Shown: in pieces, positions 8,282-15,092 of the stretch
How positions within the stretch are numbered: the stretch's first letter is position 1
Layout of the letters: every line of letters begins with the position of its first letter
From: Pseudokineococcus marinus
GTDB taxonomy: Bacteria > Actinomycetota > Actinomycetes > Actinomycetales > Quadrisphaeraceae
DNA length: 40,640 bases
Direction: 5' to 3'
Assembly: GCF_013004605.1 (NCBI RefSeq)
Contig: NZ_JABEMA010000007.1
Location: 1 to 40,640, forward strand
Position numbers and translations under genes: made by a program
Notes under the pieces: generated by a model
Told to the model about the DNA's origin: nothing
What the model saw: only the letters and a program-made list of their open reading frames with translations
The model's database searches: none

Positions 8282-8310
8282 AGATTGGCACGTCTGCCCT
8301 GACTTGTGAA
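8282..8310 (-). promoter_or_regulatory. Candidate promoter of the GH106-like gene
   Basis: Read on the minus strand, TTCACA (8310-8305) and CAATCT (8287-8282) are separated by exactly 17 bases. The first differs from TTGACA at one position, and the second fits the ANNNT core of actinobacterial -10 boxes. The predicted leader to the ATG at 8237 is about 38 bases. Confidence 0.5.
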
Positions 8311-8389
8311 GAGCGCCGGACTGGCCCCCTCTCCTCGGTGACGCGCGCACCGGGCGGAGGTCGCGCTCCCATGGCCGCATGTACGGCAG

Positions 8390-8402
8390 TAATCTTGTTT
8401 TC
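8390..8402 (+). promoter_or_regulatory. Candidate leaderless -10 box for the HTH-TOBE gene
   Basis: TAATCT at 8390-8395 is followed by seven bases and then the GTG at 8403, so transcription would start at or next to the start codon. No ribosome binding site is present. This is the best -10 match among the leaderless-type starts in the window. Confidence 0.5.
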
Positions 8403-8810
8403 GTGCCGCACTTCCGGATCCGCGACGCCGCCGATCTCCTCGGCGTCAGCGACGACACCGTGCGCCGCTGGGTCGACACGGGTGCGCTCGACGCGGGGAA
8501 GGACGTCGCCGGTCGCCTCGTCGTCGACGGCGCCGCCCTCGCCGCTCACGCCCGCGAGCACGCCGGCGCCCCGGCGAGCGACCCGACCGGCGTCGCGCGC
8601 TCGGCGCGCAACCGCTTCGTCGGGCTCGTGACGCGCGTCGTCGTCGACGGCGTCATGGCGCAGGTCGAGGTGCAGTGCGGCCCGCACGCCGTCGTCTCGC
8701 TCATGAGCGCCGATGCCGCCCGCGAGCTGGCGCTCGAGCCGGGAGCGGTCGCGGTCGCCGTCGTCAAGGCGACGACGGTCGTCGTCGAGACGCCGCGGGG
8801 CGCGTCGTGA
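8403..8810 (+). CDS. HTH-TOBE molybdate-responsive protein
   Basis: A 135-aa protein with a MerR/excisionase-like helix-turn-helix at residues 1-35 ([24 protein letters not shown]) and a TOBE/Mop-like molybdate-binding domain at about 62-130 ([23 protein letters not shown]...). This layout is common for small molybdopterin-binding or ModE-like proteins beside modABC genes. It probably binds molybdate and may regulate the operon. GTG at 8403 is chosen over the in-frame ATG at 8379 because the family starts right before the HTH and because of the TAATCT box at 8390. Its TGA overlaps the GTG of modA by four bases, so it is translated with the transporter. Confidence 0.85.
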   Translation: MPHFRIRDAADLLGVSDDTVRRWVDTGALDAGKDVAGRLVVDGAALAAHAREHAGAPASDPTGVARSARNRFVGLVTRVVVDGVMAQVEVQCGPHAVVSLMSADAARELALEPGAVAVAVVKATTVVVETPRGAS

Positions 8811-9616
8811 GGACGGCCGCAGGCGTCGTCGCCGTCGCCGCCCTCCTGCTCGCCGCGTGCGGCGGCGGCGACGCCGCCCCGCCCGACACCGCGCCCGCCG
8901 GGGCGACGGCGCCCGCCCCCGCCGCCGACGGCCTCGACGGCACGCTCACCGTCTTCGCCGCGGCGTCGCTCACGGAGGTCGTCGGCGAGCTCGCGACGGT
9001 CATGGAGCAAGAGCACCCCCGCCTCACGGTGCGGACGTCGTTCGCTGGCTCCTCCGACCTGGCCGCGCAGGTCGAGCAGGGCGCGCCCGCGGACGTCCTC
9101 GCGACGGCCGACGAGCGCACGATGCAGCGGGTCGTCGACGCCGGGCTCGCCGCGGACCCCGTGCCCTTCGCGACGAACACGCTGGCCGTCGTCACGCCGC
9201 CCGACGACCCCGGCGGCGTCGCCTCCTTCGCCGACCTGGCGCGGTCCGGCCTGGCCGTCGTCGTCTGCGCGCCGCAGGTGCCGTGCGGCGCGGCGACGGA
9301 ACGGCTCGAGCAGCTGACGGGCACGACCCTGACGCCGGTCAGCGAGGCCGGCTCCGTCACCGACGTCCTCGGCGCGGTGACGAGCGGCCAGGCCGACGCC
9401 GGCGTCGTCTACGCCACCGACGCACGCCGGGCGGGCGACGCCGTCCGCACCGTCGCGGTGCCCGCGGCGGACGGCGCCGTGAACACCTACCCCGTCGCGG
9501 TGCTCGACGACGCCGCCGAGCCCGCGGCCGCGCGGGCCTTCGTCGACCTCCTCACCGGGCCCGAGGGGCGGGAGGTGCTGGCGCAGGCCGGCTTCGGCGC
9601 GCCCGACGGGTCGTGA
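8807..9616 (+). CDS. modA: Molybdate ABC transporter substrate-binding lipoprotein ModA
   Basis: A 269-aa periplasmic-binding-protein-type lipoprotein. The signal peptide ends in the lipobox LLAAC, giving lipidated Cys18, followed by an Ala/Pro linker. The binding domain starts at [17 protein letters not shown]; the AAASLT and [11 protein letters not shown] segments carry the Ser residues that bind the oxyanion in ModA proteins. The region [15 protein letters not shown] and the C-terminal [22 protein letters not shown] are typical of the family. It captures molybdate (or tungstate) outside the membrane and passes it to ModB. GTG at 8807 overlaps the upstream stop by four bases, and its own stop overlaps modB the same way. 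Confidence 0.93.
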   Translation: MRTAAGVVAVAALLLAACGGGDAAPPDTAPAGATAPAPAADGLDGTLTVFAAASLTEVVGELATVMEQEHPRLTVRTSFAGSSDLAAQVEQGAPADVLATADERTMQRVVDAGLAADPVPFATNTLAVVTPPDDPGGVASFADLARSGLAVVVCAPQVPCGAATERLEQLTGTTLTPVSEAGSVTDVLGAVTSGQADAGVVYATDARRAGDAVRTVAVPAADGAVNTYPVAVLDDAAEPAAARAFVDLLTGPEGREVLAQAGFGAPDGS

Positions 9617-10428
9617 GCCCGGTCCCGCGCAGGGCGGCGCGGCGTCCCGCGAGTGCCGGTGCCGAGCTGCCGCGCTGGGTGCTCGCACCCGCGGCGGTCG
9701 GCGCCCTGCTCGTGCTGCTGCCGCTCGCGGCGCTCGTGCTGCAGGTCGACTGGGCCGACCTCCCGGCGCTGCTGTCGAGCGAGGCGTCCCGCGCGGCGCT
9801 GGCCCTCAGCCTGCGCACGTCGGCCGCGGCGACGGCGCTGTGCGTGCTGCTCGGGGTGCCGATGGCGCTCGTCCTCGCGCGCACGTCGCTGCCCGGGCTG
9901 CGGGTGCTGCGCTCCCTCGTGCTCCTGCCGCTCGTCCTGCCCCCGGTCGTCGGCGGGCTCGCGCTGCTCCACGCCTTCGGCCGGCGCGGCCTCCTCGGCG
10001 GGCAGCTCGAGGCGCTCGGCGTCTCGATCGCCTTCACCACGGCGGCGGTCGTGCTCGCGCAGACCTTCGTCGCGCTGCCCTTCCTCGTCGTCAGCCTCGA
10101 GGGGGCGCTGCGGACGGCCGGCCGCCGCCACGAGGAGGTCGCCGCCGTCCTCGGCGCCGGCCCCTGGACGGTGCTGCGGCGCGTGACGCTGCCGGTCGTC
10201 CTGCCCGGGCTCGCCTCCGGGGTGGTGCTGTCCTTCGCCCGAGCGCTCGGGGAGTTCGGCGCCACCCTGACCTTCGCCGGCAGCCTGCAGGGGACGACGC
10301 GGACGCTCCCCCTCGAGGTCTACCTGCAGCGCGAGACCGACCCGGACGCCGCCGTCGCGCTCGCGCTGCTCCTCGTCGTCGTCGCCGCGGTGGTCGTCGT
10401 GGCCGTGCGCGGGCGGCCGGCGCTGTGA
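9613..10428 (+). CDS. modB: Molybdate ABC transporter permease ModB
   Basis: A 271-aa permease with about six membrane segments, starting with [23 protein letters not shown]. The binding-protein-dependent transport EAA-type loop is seen around [21 protein letters not shown], followed by [13 protein letters not shown], the typical ModB/CysT ending block. It forms the channel that works with ModA and ModC. It starts with GTG at 9613 and overlaps modA by four bases; its TGA overlaps modC by four bases. The last membrane segment is unusually Val-rich ([14 protein letters not shown]). Confidence 0.93.
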   Translation: MSPVPRRAARRPASAGAELPRWVLAPAAVGALLVLLPLAALVLQVDWADLPALLSSEASRAALALSLRTSAAATALCVLLGVPMALVLARTSLPGLRVLRSLVLLPLVLPPVVGGLALLHAFGRRGLLGGQLEALGVSIAFTTAAVVLAQTFVALPFLVVSLEGALRTAGRRHEEVAAVLGAGPWTVLRRVTLPVVLPGLASGVVLSFARALGEFGATLTFAGSLQGTTRTLPLEVYLQRETDPDAAVALALLLVVVAAVVVVAVRGRPAL

Positions 10429-11558
10429 GCGCCTGCGAGGCGGCCGGTCTCGACCTGCACGCCGGCGTCGACGCGCGCGACCTCGAGGTCGAGCTGGCCG
10501 TCGCGCCGGGCGAGGTCGTCGCCCTCCTCGGCCCGAACGGCGCGGGGAAGTCGACGGCGCTCGGCCTCGTCGCCGGGCTGCTGCGCCCCGACCGCGGGCG
10601 CGTCGTCCTCGACGGTGACGTCCTCGCCGACGCCGGCGACGACGGCGCTGGGGAGGGCGGGCGCCCGCGCACGTGGGTGCCGCCGCACCGGCGTCGCACG
10701 GCGCTGCTCGCGCAGGACCCGCTGCTCTTCGGCCACCTCACCGCCCTCGAGAACGCCGCCTTCGCACCACGAGCCCGCGGGGCTGGCCGGACCGACGCCC
10801 GCACGACGGCGAGGCGCTGGCTCGACCGGGTCGGCGCCGGCGACCTCGCCGACCGCCGCCCCGCGCAGCTCTCCGGGGGGCAGGCCCAGCGGGTCGCCCT
10901 CGCGCGGGCGCTCGCCGCGGAGCCGCGGCTGCTCCTCCTCGACGAGCCGCTCGCCGCCCTCGACGTCGCCGCGGCCCCGGCGCTGCGCCAGCTGCTGCGC
11001 GAGGTCCTGCGAGCGGAGGGCCGCTCCGCCCTCCTCGTCACGCACGACCCGCTCGACGTCCTCGCGCTCGCCGACCGCGCCGTCGTCCTCGAGCACGGCC
11101 GCGTCGTCGAGACGGGGACCGCCGCCGACGTCCTCGCGACTCCCCGCAGCGCCTTCGCGGCGCGCCTGTCCGGGCTCACCGTCCTGCGCGGCACCGCCGA
11201 GGCCGGCGGGCTGCGCACGGACGACGGCCGCCTCGTCCCCAGCCGCCTCGCTGACGGCGTCCGGCCCGGCGACGCCGCGCTCGTGCACCTGGCGCCGCAG
11301 GACCTCGTGCCCGCCGCGGACGACCAGTCCGCCGCCGTCCTGCTGAGGGTGGCGGGCCTCGAACCCCGGGGTGGCGTGGTGCTCGTGCGCGGCGAGGACG
11401 CCGACGACGGGTGGCCGGGCGCCGTCGTCGCGCTGCCCGCCGGCCGTGCTGCAGCCCTCGGCCCCGGCGACCGCCTGGGGCTCGACCTCGGGGCAGCAGC
11501 GACCGTCCGGGCGGGCGCGCCCGAGGGCCGCCGCGGAGGACCTGTTCGACGCTCGTGA
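10425..11558 (+). CDS. modC: Molybdate ABC transporter ATPase ModC
   Basis: A 377-aa ABC ATPase. Walker A is GPNGAGKST (36-44), the Q-loop lies at LLAQDP (about 95-99), the signature is LSGGQ (149-153), Walker B is LLLLDEP (about 169-175), and the H-loop is VTHDPLD. A C-terminal TOBE/Mop-like region (about 260-365) is expected in ModC and fits molybdate sensing. It powers uptake through ModB. The coding end is odd: the last residues, GGPVRRS, and the stop codon lie inside a 50-bp palindrome at 11539-11588 (repeat family B), suggesting the element has shaped the C-terminus or serves as the operon end. Confidence 0.93.
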   Translation: MSACEAAGLDLHAGVDARDLEVELAVAPGEVVALLGPNGAGKSTALGLVAGLLRPDRGRVVLDGDVLADAGDDGAGEGGRPRTWVPPHRRRTALLAQDPLLFGHLTALENAAFAPRARGAGRTDARTTARRWLDRVGAGDLADRRPAQLSGGQAQRVALARALAAEPRLLLLDEPLAALDVAAAPALRQLLREVLRAEGRSALLVTHDPLDVLALADRAVVLEHGRVVETGTAADVLATPRSAFAARLSGLTVLRGTAEAGGLRTDDGRLVPSRLADGVRPGDAALVHLAPQDLVPAADDQSAAVLLRVAGLEPRGGVVLVRGEDADDGWPGAVVALPAGRAAALGPGDRLGLDLGAAATVRAGAPEGRRGGPVRRS

Positions 11559-11588
11559 CCGTGCACGGTCACCGCCGTCGACCAGGTC
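11539..11588. repeat. Palindromic repeat family B, copy 1
   Basis: An imperfect 50-bp palindrome centred on GTGCAC (11561-11566), with 21 of 25 positions paired. It starts GACCTGTTCG and ends ACCAGGTC; the inner stem is GTGACCGTG / CACGGTCAC. It contains the modC stop codon. The 15 bases CGGAGGACCTGTTCG (11534-11548) also occur at copy 2 (36773-36787). It probably acts as a terminator or mRNA-end element before the MFS gene; no T-tract follows. Confidence 0.8.
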
Positions 11589-11612
11589 TCCGGACGCCGC
11601 TCGGCGGCTCAG

Positions 11613-11618
11613 TACGGT
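11613..11618 (+). promoter_or_regulatory. Candidate leaderless -10 box for the MFS gene
   Basis: TACGGT at 11613-11618 fits TANNNT, and six bases separate it from the GTG at 11625. No ribosome binding site is visible. The box lies 25 bases after the family B palindrome, in keeping with a new transcript starting here. Confidence 0.45.
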
Positions 11619-11624
11619 GCCGCG

Positions 11625-12872
11625 GTGACGCTGCCCGGCCCGCCCACCACGGGCGCGCCCCTCCGGACGGCGGACCGCCTCCCGCTCGGCACGCTCCTGC
11701 TGCTGGCGGCCGTGGTCTTCGCGGCCGTCACCACGGAGGTGCTGCCGGTCGGGCTCCTGCCCCAGCTGGCACGGGACTTCGGCGTCGACGAGGCGGCCAT
11801 CGGCACGTGGGTGTCGGCCTACGCCGTCGTCGTGGCGGTCGGGGCGCTGCCGGTGACGGCGCTCGTCGCGCGCTGGCCGCAGCGGCGGGTGCTCGTCGGG
11901 CTCGCGCTGCTCTACGCCGTCGGCACGCTCGCCGTCGCCCTCACCGACGACCACCGGTGGGCGCTGGCCGCCCGGCTGCTCTGCGGGCTGGCGCACGCCG
12001 CCGTCTTCTCCGTCGTCGTCGCCGTCGCGGTCGCGGTGACGCCGCCCCGGCGGGTGGGGCGGGCCGTCGCCCTCGTCAACAGCGGCGTCGCGCTGGCCCT
12101 CACGCTCGGGGTCCCGCTGGGGACGGCCGTCGGGACGGCCCTCGGGTGGCGGTGGGCCTTCGCCGGCGTGGCCCTCGTCCTGGCCGGGCTCGCCGTCGCG
12201 GCGGCCCTCGTCCTCCCGGCGGACGCCCCGCAGCCCCGCGCCTCGGGGGCGCCGCCCGCCCGCCCCTCGGTGCTGGGAGAGCTGCGCCGGCCGGCCCTGC
12301 TGCTCGTCGCCGGGGTGACGGTCGTGCTCATGGTCGGTCACTACGGGACCTACACCTACGTCACGCCGCTGGTGCTGCAGGCCGGCGTCCCGACGGCGCT
12401 CGTCAGCCTCGTGCTGCTGGGGTACGGCGCGGCCGGCGTCGTCGGGCTCGTCGCCGCCGGTGCCACGGGCGACCGCCACCCGGTCGCCGCCCTGCGCCTG
12501 GCCGTGGGGATCGTCGCGGCGTGCCTGCTGGCGCTCGCGCCCGCGTCGGGCTCCCCCGTCGCGACGGCGCTCGTCGTCGTCGCCTGGGGAGCCGCCTTCG
12601 GCGCGCTGCCCTCGCTCCTGCAGCTCTCGGCGCTGCGGGCGACCGCCGTGCCCGACGCCGCCCCCGCCGTCGTCAACGCGACCTTCAACGCGGGCATCGC
12701 CGTCGGCGCGTGGACGGGCGGGCTGCTGCTCGCCCGGGGCGAGGCGCTGCTGACGACGACGAGCGCGGCCCTGGCCGTCGGCGCGCTCGTCCTGACCCTC
12801 GCCCTCGGCCGCGGGCGCCGGGCGCGACCCGTCTCGCCGACCGGCCGGAGGGCTGCGAGCCTCGAGCCGTGA
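11625..12872 (+). CDS. MFS transporter, drug:H+ antiporter (DHA1/AraJ-like)
   Basis: A 415-aa polytopic membrane protein with about twelve hydrophobic segments in two halves. The N-terminal VVFAAVTTEVLPVGLLPQLARDFGV is the usual opening of AraJ/sugar-efflux-like DHA1 proteins, and ARWPQRRVLVGLALLYAVGT is the conserved loop 2-3 motif A region. A hydrophilic linker rich in Pro/Ala/Arg divides the halves at about residues 205-220. It likely exports small molecules with proton exchange; the substrate is unknown. The GTG at 11625 has no SD but a TACGGT box six bases before it. Its stop overlaps the broken cupin gene by four bases, so the two were once co-translated. Confidence 0.88.
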   Translation: MTLPGPPTTGAPLRTADRLPLGTLLLLAAVVFAAVTTEVLPVGLLPQLARDFGVDEAAIGTWVSAYAVVVAVGALPVTALVARWPQRRVLVGLALLYAVGTLAVALTDDHRWALAARLLCGLAHAAVFSVVVAVAVAVTPPRRVGRAVALVNSGVALALTLGVPLGTAVGTALGWRWAFAGVALVLAGLAVAAALVLPADAPQPRASGAPPARPSVLGELRRPALLLVAGVTVVLMVGHYGTYTYVTPLVLQAGVPTALVSLVLLGYGAAGVVGLVAAGATGDRHPVAALRLAVGIVAACLLALAPASGSPVATALVVVAWGAAFGALPSLLQLSALRATAVPDAAPAVVNATFNAGIAVGAWTGGLLLARGEALLTTTSAALAVGALVLTLALGRGRRARPVSPTGRRAASLEP

Positions 12873-13255
12873 GCGACGGCGTGCGCAGCACCACGGGCGC
12901 CCTCGCGGCCATCACCGAGCACTGGGCGCCGCACCGGCTCGCGACCGTCGACGACCACGACGTCAAAGTCGTGAGGCTCTAGGGCGAGTTCGTCCGGCCC
13001 ACCCACCCCGAGACCGACGAGTTCTTCCTCGTGCTCAGCGGCCGGCTGACGACTGAGCTGCGCGACCGCGACGTCGTCCTCGGGCCGCAGGACGTCTTCG
13101 TCGTCCTGCTCGGCGTCGCGCACCGCCCGCGAGCCGAGGAGGAGGTGCACGCCGTGCTCGTCGAGCGGGCCGGGACGGTCAGCACCGGGGACGCAGGCGG
13201 CCCGCTGACGTCGCCGCTGCGCGAGCTCCCCGGGAGCAGCGCGGAGGGGGCGTGA
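12869..13255 (+). pseudogene. Cupin-domain protein, interrupted by an amber stop
   Basis: One frame from GTG at 12869 to TGA at 13255 encodes a small cupin (128 positions) but has TAG at codon 38 (12980-12982). The parts on either side join naturally: VKVVRL, then stop, then GEFVRPTHPETDEFFLVLSG. In intact relatives this position is commonly Gln, so a single CAG-to-TAG change would explain it. Further decay is seen: the first His of the cupin HxH motif appears as Pro (RPTHP), and the second motif has LLGVAH where PxGxxH is expected. The protein would be a single-domain cupin of unknown substrate. The start overlaps the MFS gene by four bases. Confidence 0.75.
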
Positions 13256-13291
13256 CGACCGCGTCCTAGCGGTTCGGACGTCCGCCCGGCG

Positions 13292-13319
13292 TTGCAGCTC
13301 CTCGACGTGAGGAGACTAT
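13292..13319 (+). promoter_or_regulatory. Candidate promoter of the two-gene cassette
   Basis: TTGCAG at 13292-13297 and GACTAT at 13314-13319 are 16 bases apart. An overlapping exact TTGACA at 13319-13324 lacks a good -10 partner. The region 13256-13468 is clearly less GC-rich than the rest of the window. The predicted leader is about 140 bases. Confidence 0.35.
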
Positions 13320-13468
13320 TGACAGAGCGTGACGACAGGTCGACGCTTCTCCCACCAAGCGCAGGACACGTCACTCGTCCCGGTCGATGCAGTCTTTGAA
13401 GTCCTCACATCATCACGGCCTGGTCGCGCCCGGCGTCAGGCCAGCTCCTCTTCATGAAGGAGACCGAT

Positions 13469-14095
13469 GTGCCCAGGATGCGCGTCACCCTCGACTCCGT
13501 CACCTGTCGCGACACCGAGGACGTGACCGGTGCCGACGAGCTCTACCTCGTCGGCGCAGTGACGGCCGGCGACGAGGCCAGCACGAGGGCCATCCTCACC
13601 AGACCGTTGAGCATCGACAACGGTCAGACGTCGAAGTTCGGCGAAGGCGGCGGCACCGTCTTCGACGCGCACGTCGAGGACGGGCGCCTCCTGAAGATCG
13701 CCTTCGCCGCCATGGACGAGGACGCCGGCAAGGACTGGGCGCGCAGGGAAGAGCTGATCACCAAGGTCACGAAGAACGTCAGCGACGGCCTGAGGGCCAG
13801 CGGCAACCCGCAGGCGGTCGCCGCCGCCCAGGTGCTGCCTCTCGCCGTGCAGGGCCTCGGCCTGGCGGTCCAGCTGGACGCTGACGACGAGCTCGGGCAG
13901 CACCTCTACGAGTACCCCGTCGGAGTGCGGGCGACGGTCGTGAGCACCCAGTCGGTCCCCTTCCAGAAGACGACGGGCAGATGGGGCTGGTCGACGTGGC
14001 AGTACACGGTGACCTACCACATCGTGACGGGAGACGTGGACCTCGAGTGGTGGCTGGCGGAACGCGCGCGCAGAAGACGCGAGGCCGGTTTCTGA
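13469..14095 (+). CDS. Unknown protein with C2-like Asp-rich loops (cassette gene 1)
   Basis: A 208-aa protein not recognised by family. The N-terminal 120 residues look beta-rich and C2-like: VTLDSVTCRDTEDVTGADE and later IAFAAMDEDAGKDW place Asp-rich loops at strand ends, as in Ca-binding C2 domains. The C-terminal part has WGWSTWQYTVTYHIVTGD and a basic end (ERARRRREAGF). There are no signal peptide or membrane segments. GTG at 13469 is preferred over ATG at 13454 because AAGGAG (13457-13462) lies six bases before it. Codon use is less GC-biased than that of neighbours, with Lys and Asn codons more frequent, which suggests transfer. It is followed 30 bases later by a two-TM protein, likely in one transcript. 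Function unknown. Confidence 0.7.
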   Translation: MPRMRVTLDSVTCRDTEDVTGADELYLVGAVTAGDEASTRAILTRPLSIDNGQTSKFGEGGGTVFDAHVEDGRLLKIAFAAMDEDAGKDWARREELITKVTKNVSDGLRASGNPQAVAAAQVLPLAVQGLGLAVQLDADDELGQHLYEYPVGVRATVVSTQSVPFQKTTGRWGWSTWQYTVTYHIVTGDVDLEWWLAERARRRREAGF

Positions 14096-14125
14096 CGCAT
14101 CCACCGCACTCTCCGGGAGCAAGAA

Positions 14126-14674
14126 GTGTCCGCCTCGCAGCAAGAACGAAGACCAGCGCCTCGACAGCGCCGGAAGCAGCAGAAGACCAACCAGGCGATC
14201 ACGGATCTCCTGCAGAGCATCGACCGGTCCCTCCCGCGTGAGGGCCGGCTCGTCGCCCAGGCGGACCAGGAGCTCGCTCGCTGGGCTGTGGAAGCTGACG
14301 CCCGCGTCTCCCGCCGCAAGAGGAGCAGCGGCTTCTGGCGCGTCTTCGGCCGGGTGAAGGACGTCTACCTGCTCGTCTACGGCTTCTTCGCGGGGGCCTC
14401 CGGTCTCAGCGTCCTCGTCGACAGGCAAGCACTCGACGGCGGGACGGTAGCGCTCCTCCTCGTCGTCGGAGGTGCCCTCAACGCCGGCATGGGCTTCGCC
14501 AACGCGAAGGAGCTCTCCCAGGACCGTTATCGCGCCGCCTCGGACTGGGCCGACTTCGCGTCGAAGGCGTCAGCCGCCTTGGCGGAGGACCTGGGCCCGA
14601 AACTCGAGCAGCGCGAGCAGCTGCGCGCGGAGAAGCGGCGGATCGAGGTCCAGGACCGAGACGAGACGCTCTGA
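14126..14674 (+). CDS. Two-TM protein, SLATT-like topology (cassette gene 2)
   Basis: A 182-aa protein. It has a basic, Gln-rich N-terminal helix region (1-70), then two hydrophobic segments at about 82-98 (VYLLVYGFFAGASGLSVLV) and 105-123 (GTVALLLVVGGALNAGMGF), then a long helical tail with DRYRAASDWADFASKASAALAEDL and a charged end. Two central membrane segments flanked by cytosolic helices, with an R-A-x-x-W pattern after TM2, recall the SLATT/DUF4231 effector class linked to nucleotide-signal defence systems, but the match is by topology only. GTG at 14126 has GGGAG six bases upstream (14115-14119). It lies 30 bases after cassette gene 1 and shares its lower GC. A small hairpin (14685-14698) follows the stop. 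Confidence 0.68.
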   Translation: MSASQQERRPAPRQRRKQQKTNQAITDLLQSIDRSLPREGRLVAQADQELARWAVEADARVSRRKRSSGFWRVFGRVKDVYLLVYGFFAGASGLSVLVDRQALDGGTVALLLVVGGALNAGMGFANAKELSQDRYRAASDWADFASKASAALAEDLGPKLEQREQLRAEKRRIEVQDRDETL

Positions 14675-15092
14675 GGCACCACGGGCAGGACCACCTGCTG
14701 CGGGGCGAGGCCAGTCCGGCGGTGACGAGACCGACCGCCGTCGAGACGTCGGTGTCCAGGGTGGTCCGGATCGACAGGACGCCCAGCACGAGGACGACCG
14801 CCGCGACCACCGGCAGGCCCTGGTGGGCTCAGAACACCGCTGGTCCGCGACGTCGATGTCGAGCGCCCGGCGGACGACGACGAGCGCCCGCGCCAGGCCG
14901 AGCCTACGGCGGGCCGGCTCGGCCCCCGGCGGCCGCCGATCTGCGAGGGGGGTCTCGACACACCGTCGATCGTGTGGTCGGGTAGCACGTCGGCGGGAAC
15001 GAAGCATCCCGAAACGGACGGATGCTGCTGCCCACCCGCAGCACCCCCGCCGCAGGACGACCCGTCCACGACCCCTTCTCCGGAGGACCCCC
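14675..15092. other. Non-coding stretch with a decayed minus-strand membrane ORF
   Basis: There is no intact gene in these 418 bases. Just after the stop is a weak hairpin (GCAGG, ACCA, CCTGC at 14685-14698). On the minus strand, about 14920-14700, two broken frames give LGLARALVVVRRALDIDVADQ and, after a stop and frame change, LPVVAAVVLVLGVLSIRTT and DTDVSTAVGLVTAGLA. These look like pieces of one small membrane protein, so this may be a gene remnant. Further right, an inverted repeat GCATCC / GGATGC (15004-15025) lies in the leader of the M6 protease gene and could be regulatory. Confidence 0.35.

Noticed and set aside
4812-8309. A 1165-aa plus-strand open frame
   Set aside because: It is antisense to the GH106-like gene. 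The translation is Arg/Gly/Val-rich with no domain, a shadow of GC-rich coding DNA.
8379-8402. ATG start for the HTH-TOBE gene
   Set aside because: It would add eight residues before the family start and has no SD; GTG at 8403 fits the TAATCT box.
12980-12982. Programmed readthrough or recoding of TAG in the cupin gene
   Set aside because: The metal motifs downstream are also degraded, so decay is the simpler explanation.
13319-13347. Second promoter starting at the exact TTGACA
   Set aside because: No acceptable -10 box lies 16-18 bases downstream.
14126-14674. Firm assignment of the two-TM protein as a SLATT defence effector
   Set aside because: Only topology and a short pattern agree; no nucleotide-sensing partner gene is present nearby.
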